DNA from: JBLIOB01 sp047639575
GTDB lineage: Bacteria; Bacteroidota; Bacteroidia; Flavobacteriales_D; Parvicellaceae
NCBI GenBank assembly: GCA_047639575.1
Contig: JBLIOB010000200.1
Location: 1 to 7,803, forward strand
DNA: 7,803 nucleotides
Direction: 5' to 3'
The notes under the pieces were generated by a model. The model searched no databases, was not told where the DNA came from, and worked only from the letters and a program-made list of their open reading frames with translations. Within the stretch, counting starts at the first letter, position 1. Every line of letters starts with the position of its first letter. The position numbers were made by a program, and so were the translations under genes. This document shows, piece by piece, positions 1 through 4,326 of the stretch.

Positions 1-101
1 TTTGTAACTGTAGGTGTTGACAACGGACCACATTGTGCCGAAGCATGGACAGTCAGAAAGCTGCTCATTACAAGCAGTACTACTATTTTCAGCTTATTCA
101 T
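1..101 (-). CDS. Exported protein, N-terminus only (runs off left edge)
   Basis: This partial minus-strand frame starts at ATG (101-99) and stays open to base 1, giving 33 codons. The product begins MNKLKIVVLLVMSSFLTVHA, then SAQ and CGPLSTPTVT. That is a textbook Sec signal peptide: basic N-terminus, hydrophobic core, and a likely cleavage site around Ala-Ser-Ala/Gln. In Bacteroidota, exported multidomain adhesins and type IX secretion substrates often start this way, but only about ten mature residues are visible, so no function can be given. The ATG lies inside the last codons of the upstream gene (they overlap at 94-101), which suggests translational coupling and one transcript. A GGA-rich stretch precedes the ATG. 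The frame is short and cut by the window, so it is easy to miss, but the signal peptide makes chance unlikely. Confidence 0.7.
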   Translation of the reverse strand, partial: MNKLKIVVLLVMSSFLTVHASAQCGPLSTPTVT

Positions 102-444
102 TTCCTGGTCCGTTTAAAGTGTTATTCAAATCAGTTAACACCACGTTGATATCAAGAGCCACAACCGACAGTATTGTAAATGTATTTGTTGCCTTATCGT
201 AAGTAGCTCGAGAAATGCCCGCTGTTCCCGTAAAACCAGTTATTACAGTTTCTATTTCAGAGGAGTTAACTAATGGAAGAAGAGCATCTTGCACTCCAGT
301 TCCAGGGATCTGATTAGACATCGAAACGGTATGAACGACTAAATCCGCTGCGACTTTATTGGAGACAACATGGGATAAGTTTTGACTATAAAAATCCGTT
401 AAAGTCAGCCCACATAGGACTATGAGTAGAACTAGGTATTTCAT
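94..444 (-). CDS. Small exported protein of unknown function
   Basis: A 116-residue protein read from ATG at 444. A GTG six codons upstream (462) is in frame but would put KRQLT before a clean signal peptide, so I prefer the ATG. Residues 1-21 (MKYLVLLIVLCGLTLTDFYSQ) form a signal peptide with likely cleavage after Ser-Gln or nearby, so the product acts outside the cytoplasm. The mature part of about 95 residues has no cysteines, repeats or transmembrane segment. Its last half alternates short strands and helices (SRATYDKATNTFTIL, then a helix-like DINVVLTDLNNTL), faintly recalling the beta-alpha-beta pattern of heavy-metal-associated domains, but without their CxxC metal site. I do not recognise the family. 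It overlaps the start of the next exported-protein gene by 8 bases and is probably co-transcribed with it. It is divergent from the SiaC-like gene at 630, and the 185 bases between them must hold both promoters. I saw no convincing consensus box there. Confidence 0.65.
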   Translation of the reverse strand: MKYLVLLIVLCGLTLTDFYSQNLSHVVSNKVAADLVVHTVSMSNQIPGTGVQDALLPLVNSSEIETVITGFTGTAGISRATYDKATNTFTILSVVALDINVVLTDLNNTLNGPGNE

Positions 445-629
445 TGTAAGTTGGCGTTTCACTAATGACGTTAAAATATCAGAAGCACTGCTTAAAGTGG
501 CGTTTTCTGACTCTTAATGTAATCAATTTCAGCCAATTCTGAAAGCAGAAATCAGATTAAGTGGTCAATTAAACCATCTTGTTGATCATAATATCTTGCT
601 AAATCCAACATTTTATTTATATTTCATCT

Positions 630-1007
630 ATGAAACGGTTGGTAATAGATGGCACGGATTTAACTCCCCAAATTTTGGGAGATCCAGATGCTGGGCGAAT
701 AGAAATTACCGGGCGGTCTATTCCAGAAAATGCTACAAGCTTCTACGAACCATTATTGAACTGGATTGAGGATTATAAAATTCAAGCCAAGAAAAGAACT
801 GAATTAATGTTTCATGTAGACTACATTAATTCCATTTCTCAAAAGATCTTTTATGATATTTTAGATCGATGTTCAGGAATCTCTAAGGATAATGAGATCG
901 TTGTGATTTGGAAATACGATGAAGACGATGAAGAAATTTTGGATGAAGGAAAAGTATTTCAATCAAAATTTAATCTTGAATTTAACCTCGTGGAGGTTAC
1001 TGAGTAA
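630..1007 (+). CDS. SiaC/DUF1987-family regulatory phosphoprotein
   Basis: A 125-residue cytoplasmic protein without signal peptide or membrane segment. Features matching the SiaC (DUF1987) family as I know it: an N-terminal TDLTPQI strand region (residues 9-15), the GRSIPENATSFYEPLLNW block (28-45), the DYINSISQKIF block (64-74), and a C-terminal IWKYDEDDEE(I) acidic stretch (93-103). In Pseudomonas SiaC, a threonine in the equivalent YxNTxS motif is phosphorylated by the kinase SiaB and dephosphorylated by SiaA, and the unphosphorylated form stimulates a diguanylate cyclase that controls aggregation and biofilm. Here the aligned position appears to be Ser68. Full family length, so it looks intact. 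No SiaA, SiaB or SiaD partner is next to it: it stands alone, upstream of a tRNA on the same strand and divergent from two exported-protein genes. The family call is solid; the partner and output are unknown. Confidence 0.85.
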   Translation: MKRLVIDGTDLTPQILGDPDAGRIEITGRSIPENATSFYEPLLNWIEDYKIQAKKRTELMFHVDYINSISQKIFYDILDRCSGISKDNEIVVIWKYDEDDEEILDEGKVFQSKFNLEFNLVEVTE

Positions 1008-1013
1008 TAATCA

Positions 1014-1021
1014 TATATTTG
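1014..1021 (+). promoter_or_regulatory. Possible -7 promoter box for tRNA-Leu
   Basis: TATATTTG matches the Bacteroidota -7 consensus TAnnTTTG. It lies just after the SiaC-like stop codon and about 78 bases before the tRNA. No good TTTG -33 box is visible at the usual distance upstream, so this may be chance. Confidence 0.3.
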
Positions 1022-1098
1022 CGGCCTTATTTATTGCGCTTTTAACACAGTAGGAATTCCTACATCTGTTAAATCAAGTTAAGTAAGTAATTAGCACT

Positions 1099-1182
1099 GC
1101 CCAAGTGCTGGAATTGGTAGACGGGCATGGTTGAGGGCCATGTGTCCTAACGGGCGTGAGGGTTCGACTCCCTCCTTGGGCA
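1099..1182 (+). tRNA. tRNA-Leu (anticodon GAG)
   Basis: This 84-base class II tRNA has a 7-bp acceptor stem (GCCCAAG with CTTGGGC), a D-loop containing AATTGGTAGA, an anticodon stem CATGG/CCATG around the loop TTGAGGG with anticodon GAG at 1133-1135, a long variable arm, and a T arm GAGGG-TTCGACT-CCCTC. The discriminator base is A1182. The following CTAG shows that the 3' CCA is not encoded and must be added enzymatically. It decodes the leucine codons CUU and CUC. The 3' end of the gene has been copied twice in the DNA just downstream, once as a direct repeat and once inverted (see separate entries), which leaves the tRNA itself intact. Confidence 0.95.
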
Positions 1183-1215
1183 CTAGAAAAACAAAACCTA
1201 TTTACGAAAGTGAAT
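1178..1215 (+). repeat. Direct repeat copy 1: tRNA tail plus half terminator
   Basis: This 38-base stretch is identical to 1413-1450. It starts in the last bases of the tRNA acceptor stem (GGGCA) and ends at GTGAAT, in the middle of what would be the 3' arm of the tRNA terminator. Because the following bases are GCGATTTG rather than AGGTTTTTT, the outer terminator stem and T-run are missing in this copy. Only the inner ATTTAC-GAAA-GTGAAT hairpin remains. It is therefore the left half-site of a small insertion or tandem duplication. Confidence 0.9.
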
Positions 1216-1236
1216 GCGATTTGTTGATTTTGGACG

Positions 1237-1254
1237 GTTCAAATTTATTTGAAC
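1237..1254. repeat. Perfect 8-bp inverted repeat
   Basis: GTTCAAAT (1237-1244) and ATTTGAAC (1247-1254) are exact inverted copies with a 2-base spacer, inside the tRNA-nested insert. It has no T-run on either side, so it is not an evident terminator. It could be a protein-binding site or chance in AT-rich DNA. Confidence 0.45.
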
Positions 1255-1371
1255 AAGTACAGAATCAAAAAATCCCATAAGAGCGTAGCTCGATGGATTT
1301 GTTTTGGCGCTCGGCCAGGAGGGATCTGTAATGAGTGAAGCGAGTTGCAACCTAAAATGATAGTAATACGA

Positions 1372-1390
1372 AGTGCCCAAGAAGGGAGTC
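1372..1390 (-). repeat. Inverted copy of the tRNA-Leu 3' end
   Basis: AGTGCCCAAGAAGGGAGTC matches the reverse complement of 1166-1184 (T-loop end, T stem, acceptor stem and two trailing bases of the tRNA) at 18 of 19 positions. The mismatch is A1382 where a G is expected. Together with the direct repeat starting at 1413, this gives three copies of the tRNA tail within about 250 bases. Confidence 0.85.
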
Positions 1391-1407
1391 CTTCTCCCGT
1401 CTTTTTT
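1384..1407 (+). terminator. Possible weak Rho-independent terminator
   Basis: GGGAG (1384-1388), a 5-base loop and CTCCC (1394-1398) form a short GC-rich stem, followed within three bases by six Ts (1402-1407). The alternative pairing GAAGG/CCTTC (1381-1394) competes with it. It could end read-through from tRNA-Leu, whose first terminator copy is split. The stem is only 5 bp. Confidence 0.4.
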
Positions 1408-1412
1408 ATTTA

Positions 1413-1450
1413 GGGCACTAGAAAAACAAAACCTATTTACGAAAGTGAAT
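1413..1450 (+). repeat. Direct repeat copy 2: tRNA tail plus terminator arm
   Basis: Identical over 38 bases to 1178-1215, offset by 235. This copy continues into AGGTTTTTT and so completes the terminator hairpin, which implies that this junction is the original right flank of the tRNA and that DNA was added to its left. Confidence 0.9.
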
Positions 1451-1459
1451 AGGTTTTTT
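1428..1459 (+). terminator. Rho-independent terminator of tRNA-Leu
   Basis: AAAACCTATTTAC (1428-1440), a GAAA tetraloop (1441-1444) and GTGAATAGGTTTT (1445-1457) form a 13-bp stem with one T-G wobble, ending in a run of six Ts (1454-1459). This is the intact version of the hairpin that is broken at 1215. It is likely the native tRNA terminator, now about 245 bases downstream of the tRNA. Confidence 0.8.
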
Positions 1460-1476
1460 GTTATTACAAATTATTT

Positions 1477-1691
1477 GGGTTCTGTCACATTAATTCGGTC
1501 AAAAGTAAAAGAAACTGCTTTTGAGGTAAAAACTCAAGAGGCATGTTCAAACACCATCATTACCCAAAAGCAATAATTCTTCAAGCAGTCTATTTCAAAT
1601 TGAGATTTAGTTTGAGTTATAGAGATATAGAAGAATTACTCCAGATAAGAGGTGTTTAAGTAGATCATTCTACCATTCAAAGATAGAACCC
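1477..1691 (+). mobile_element. Internally deleted IS6-family element (215 bp, MITE-like)
   Basis: The left end GGGTTCTGTC (1477-1486) is matched in inverted form by GATAGAACCC (1682-1691), 9 of 10 bases. GGTTCTGT-type ends are usual for IS6-family elements. Between them lies only the transposase N-terminal coding part, which closely matches the longer copy starting at 7457 until base 1680. The rest of the transposase has been lost by a deletion that joins the N-terminal region directly to the right end. No 8-bp target duplication is seen: the flanks AATTATTT and TGCATAAT differ. It is incapable of moving by itself, but having both ends it could in principle be mobilised by a related transposase. 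Confidence 0.75.
1543..1686 (+). pseudogene. IS6-family transposase fragment
   Basis: From ATG at 1543 the frame reads MFKHHHYPKAIILQAVYFK, then LRFSLSYRDIEELLQIRGV, a stop codon TAA (1657-1659), then VDHSTIQR and a TAG. The YRDIEELL...VDHSTIQ arrangement is the helix-turn-helix N-terminal region typical of IS6/IS26-like transposases (family usual length about 220-240 residues). The TAA replaces the GAA codon seen in the copy at the right end, so it is a nonsense mutation. After residue 46 the whole DDE catalytic domain is missing. Non-functional. Confidence 0.85.
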
Positions 1692-1735
1692 TGCATAATA
1701 GGATTGATTTCAGCCGATTTCTAGGCAAATTTGAT

Positions 1736-1767
1736 AAAGAGGGATGTTTTCAACATCCCTCTTTTTT
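1736..1767. terminator. Strong hairpin terminator between IS remnant and collagen-like gene
   Basis: AGAGGGATGTT (1738-1748) and AACATCCCTCT (1752-1762) pair perfectly over 11 bp around a TTC loop, extendable by AA/TT. On the plus strand it is followed by a run of six Ts (1762-1767). On the minus strand the tail is weaker (CTTTATC). It sits 60 bases beyond the stop of the minus-strand collagen-like gene, so it probably ends that transcript and blocks read-through from the tRNA/IS side: a bidirectional terminator. Confidence 0.8.
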
Positions 1768-1826
1768 GTAGGATGAAATTGTAACTATGTTTTATTATTG
1801 AATGTAAATCGTTTAAGATCAGAATT

Positions 1827-3287
1827 CTAGAACGGAACTTTTCCAGTTTTTTCAGAAATACTTCCCGGCTCTCCAGGTAATCCAGGTCGTCCGCTTTCTC
1901 CATTCTGATTATATAAACAGTTCCAACATTTGCCCCCTGCTCCAGCCGGTCCTGCTAAACCTGCATCAACGTTTGCCCTAAACTGGAAACTACTGCCCTT
2001 TACATTAGGATCTTTAACAACAATTATTGCTCCTCCGTCTGAGCCGTTTCCTCCGTTTCCTCCAGGTCCAGGGCGAATTTTATCATCTTTAGGGTACTTA
2101 TCGCAACATCCTGTTCTACCAGGAGGGCCCATACTACCAGCAGCTTCAATTACCAAAGCTCCGCCTTCACGTATTCTTACAAATCTATCATCAACCTTGC
2201 ATTGAAATAAAGTTTCTCCAGTTTCAGAATGCTTGATTTTTTTCACATAAACTTTGACCATACCACCACGGCCGAAAGTTGTTGTTTTTTCGTATACAAT
2301 TGGAAGACTTAGTTGCCCTTTTCCAGTTCCTCCAAATTTAGATTCTATCGTGATATTAGTCAAATCTTTCTCACTTGGTTTGGCATCTCCTTCAAAAGAA
2401 GCAGTAGCATCATAACAATGGCAATGGCCACCCCATTTACCCACATAGTATTTACTTCCAATTCCTGAGAGGTGACTATAATTAGATTTAAAATCTTCTA
2501 AATAAAGATTTCCTCCAATGTTATGCGTTTTATCTTTTGAACCATCTGCTAAAGTAACTTCCAGCCCAAACTTTAAAGAGGTTCCAACTTTGGCAACTTT
2601 AGGTTTTTCTCCAATGAAAACCACTTTAATATCAGTTACGGTTTTACTTTCTAAACTATACTTCGCACGATTTGCAATTTCCGCCTGCTTCCGGGCTTCT
2701 CGATCTTCAGCAATACGCACATCCCTATAGTCACGATAGGCCTGAATTTCTTTACGCCATGCTTTTACGCTCTTCCCCTTTTCCCCTATAACTTTGTTAA
2801 TCCATTTAACTTGATACTTGCTGTCAACACTGTATTCGACTACCGACTTGTCAGTTAGATAAATAATGTGCATCGCATCTTTAAAATATGCTTCCGTAAA
2901 ATCACTTGCTTCATAATCATAAGGAATATAAATCTTTGGCTTTTTGATGTCCCCATTTTCTAGTCGATCTCCGCCTAAATGAATTGCGATAATATTGCCG
3001 ACAGAGTCTTTAATGAAATTAATTTGAGTGACACCACGTCTTTCAAGTTTCCCGTCAATAGAAGGAGGCTTGTAATTAGTCCTTTCACACTGCTCATCCC
3101 AACGCTTGGCTATAGCTTTAATGCTTTCAGTACTGGCTGATTCAACTTTTGGATTGTTTTTATCCTGCGATTTCTTGCGTTGTTCTTCCAATTTTAAGGC
3201 CAATTTTTCTTTTAAAGTCTGCGAAGTTCCATTTAAAGAAGTTAGACTGAATGCGAGTATAAGTAACCCAAAAGCTATTTTCATCAT
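1827..3287 (-). CDS. Exported protein with collagen-like Gly-X-Y C-terminus
   Basis: The protein has 486 residues from ATG at 3287. A TTG two codons upstream is in frame but less likely, and the ATG at 3284 is also possible. Residues 1-23 are a signal peptide (MMKIAFGLLILAF..GTSQ). Next come a charged helical stretch (24-45), an unrecognised region (50-170), a highly charged probable coiled coil (173-215, rich in R, K, E, A), and a beta-rich domain (216-385) with the motif HCHC at 288-291. The tail 385-476 holds interrupted collagen-like patches: GPPGRTG, GPGGNGGNGSDGG, GLAGPAGAGG and GESGRPGLPGEPG, separated by CC (394-395) and CWNC (454-457). These patches are too short for a long triple helix. 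They resemble the Gly-rich loops of some bacterial surface proteins. No C-terminal sorting domain or membrane anchor was seen. A periplasmic or surface location is inferred from the signal peptide. It lies 199 bases downstream of the response regulator on the same strand, and may be regulated by it. No family recognised; function unknown. Confidence 0.85.
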   Translation of the reverse strand: MMKIAFGLLILAFSLTSLNGTSQTLKEKLALKLEEQRKKSQDKNNPKVESASTESIKAIAKRWDEQCERTNYKPPSIDGKLERRGVTQINFIKDSVGNIIAIHLGGDRLENGDIKKPKIYIPYDYEASDFTEAYFKDAMHIIYLTDKSVVEYSVDSKYQVKWINKVIGEKGKSVKAWRKEIQAYRDYRDVRIAEDREARKQAEIANRAKYSLESKTVTDIKVVFIGEKPKVAKVGTSLKFGLEVTLADGSKDKTHNIGGNLYLEDFKSNYSHLSGIGSKYYVGKWGGHCHCYDATASFEGDAKPSEKDLTNITIESKFGGTGKGQLSLPIVYEKTTTFGRGGMVKVYVKKIKHSETGETLFQCKVDDRFVRIREGGALVIEAAGSMGPPGRTGCCDKYPKDDKIRPGPGGNGGNGSDGGAIIVVKDPNVKGSSFQFRANVDAGLAGPAGAGGKCWNCLYNQNGESGRPGLPGEPGSISEKTGKVPF

Positions 3288-3486
3288 GTACAAATTATTA
3301 AGTTGAAGTAATGATAGAACTAAAGTCAGTAAGGCTAAAACTGGTTTTACGAGGAGGTTAATTCAATTTATAAATGAAGCGGAATCATCTAGAAAAAACG
3401 AAAAAATATACATGGTATTCCAAAGAATTAAATGGTACGATTCTTTAACAAGCTGTGCCTTAAGAAGAAAAGACACTTTAATCGAC

Positions 3487-4257
3487 TTATACCGTGTCTC
3501 CTTGAATTGTTCGTTCCTCAAATGTGCCGAATTGGCTTTTGGAAACTTTAGCAGCTACCCCTTTCGTCATTTTAACATCCCCAAATCGAGGATTGAATTT
3601 TAAAACATGTTCTAGATTGAGAATCCATGAACGATGTGATCGTAAAAAAGGTCCGTCATCAGGAAGCAAAGACTCAAAGTACTTTAGATTCCTACTGATT
3701 AGAAAAGGAGTCTCATTCTCTAAATGAACTTTGCTATATGCTCCGTTTGCTTCGATCGCTATAATTTCTTGAACTTGAATTATCCGTTTACTTACTTGGC
3801 CTTCGCTTAATTCTGATACCACAATTTTACCGAGCTCTTTTCCTTGAATTGAGTTGAGCAATAATCGATAATGCTCAATTTGATTTTTCTGCTTTAATTT
3901 TATTTTCGCCTTTTTTATCGCGGCATCCAAACGGTTTCTTTCAACCGGTTTCACGATATAATCTATCGCGTTAATTTCAAAAGCTTTTATTGCAAATTGA
4001 TCGTATGCTGTTACAAAAATAATTTCAAACGTTAACTCATCAAAAAAATTGACAATCTCATAACCTGCGTAGTTTGGCATTTGGACATCGAGAAAAACCA
4101 AGTCCGGATTAAGAGCTTTTATACTCGAAACTGCTTCAGGAATATCGCTGCAGGATGCAACGATTTCTATATCCGCATCACATCTATTTAATAGATTTTT
4201 AAGAACATTACGGGCAGCAAGTTCATCATCCACTAGTATGACTTTTAGTTTCTCCAT
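3487..4257 (-). CDS. LytTR-family response regulator
   Basis: This is a 256-residue cytoplasmic DNA-binding regulator of the AlgR/AgrA/LytR type. The receiver domain (about 5-120) has the acidic pair Asp10-Asp11 in ILVDDE, the phosphoacceptor Asp57 in VFLDVQMP, Thr83 in FVTAYD and Lys103 in IVKPVE, so all the catalytic receiver residues are present. A basic linker (113-125) leads to a LytTR DNA-binding domain (about 145-250) with the characteristic EANGAYSKVHL and FLRSHRSWILNL blocks. Length is normal for the family. It starts 69 bases after the stop of the histidine kinase on the same strand, so it is almost certainly the partner that receives phosphate from His764 of that kinase. LytTR regulators bind paired direct repeats upstream of target genes. 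I could not identify such a site with confidence. No hairpin terminator is evident behind it, so transcription might continue into the collagen-like gene. Confidence 0.95.
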   Translation of the reverse strand: MEKLKVILVDDELAARNVLKNLLNRCDADIEIVASCSDIPEAVSSIKALNPDLVFLDVQMPNYAGYEIVNFFDELTFEIIFVTAYDQFAIKAFEINAIDYIVKPVERNRLDAAIKKAKIKLKQKNQIEHYRLLLNSIQGKELGKIVVSELSEGQVSKRIIQVQEIIAIEANGAYSKVHLENETPFLISRNLKYFESLLPDDGPFLRSHRSWILNLEHVLKFNPRFGDVKMTKGVAAKVSKSQFGTFEERTIQGDTV

Positions 4258-4326
4258 AATGCAATTTCAAAAAATAGTTGATTCAATAATTAAGTAATTT
4301 ATCAAAGTTAGAAAGTAATTTGCGAG

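Larger units (their letters stand above)
1178..1412 (+). mobile_element. 235-bp tRNA-nested insertion or duplication unit
   Basis: The interval is one repeat copy (1178-1215) plus 197 bases that end at the second copy (1413). Two bounding direct repeats that overlap a tRNA 3' end are the pattern left by elements that integrate at tRNA genes. At 235 bp it encodes no integrase and would have to be a remnant, or a product of replication slippage or recombination. The filler holds a perfect 8-bp inverted repeat (1237-1254), a GC-richer stretch at about 1285-1360, and an inverted copy of the tRNA tail (1372-1390). A 60-codon minus-strand frame crosses it, starting from TTG, but its composition and lack of recognisable motifs argue against a gene. 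I do not recognise the filler with confidence. Confidence 0.5.

Noticed and set aside
61..77. CTGCT/AGCAG hairpin as a terminator of the small exported gene
   Set aside because: The stem is only 5 bp without a T-run and lies inside the coding frame of the next gene.
1..96. The in-frame open stretch after the TAA at 94-96, as a nonsense-mutated continuation of the small exported protein
   Set aside because: That frame is open for 31 codons, but the overlapping frame from 101 encodes a clear signal peptide, so a new gene explains the region better.
1198..1380. 60-codon minus-strand open frame behind the tRNA
   Set aside because: It starts with TTG, overlaps duplicated tRNA and terminator sequence at both ends, and has no recognisable motif. 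More likely a chance frame in the insert.
1373..1576. 67-codon plus-strand open frame
   Set aside because: It runs through the inverted tRNA copy, two terminators and the IS6 left end, so it is a shadow across junctions, not a gene.
1469..1699. 8-bp target duplication around the left IS6 remnant
   Set aside because: The flanking octamers AATTATTT and TGCATAAT do not match, and shifting the ends by a base does not help.
1930..2205. 91-codon proline-rich plus-strand frame
   Set aside because: It is the antisense of the glycine-rich collagen-like region. Gly codons read backwards give Pro and Ala.
3294..3486. A promoter, LytTR site or terminator between the regulator and the collagen-like gene
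   Set aside because: Several AT-rich near-matches such as TAATTCTTTG on the minus strand exist, but none fits the box spacing or pairs with a second motif, and hairpins here are short.
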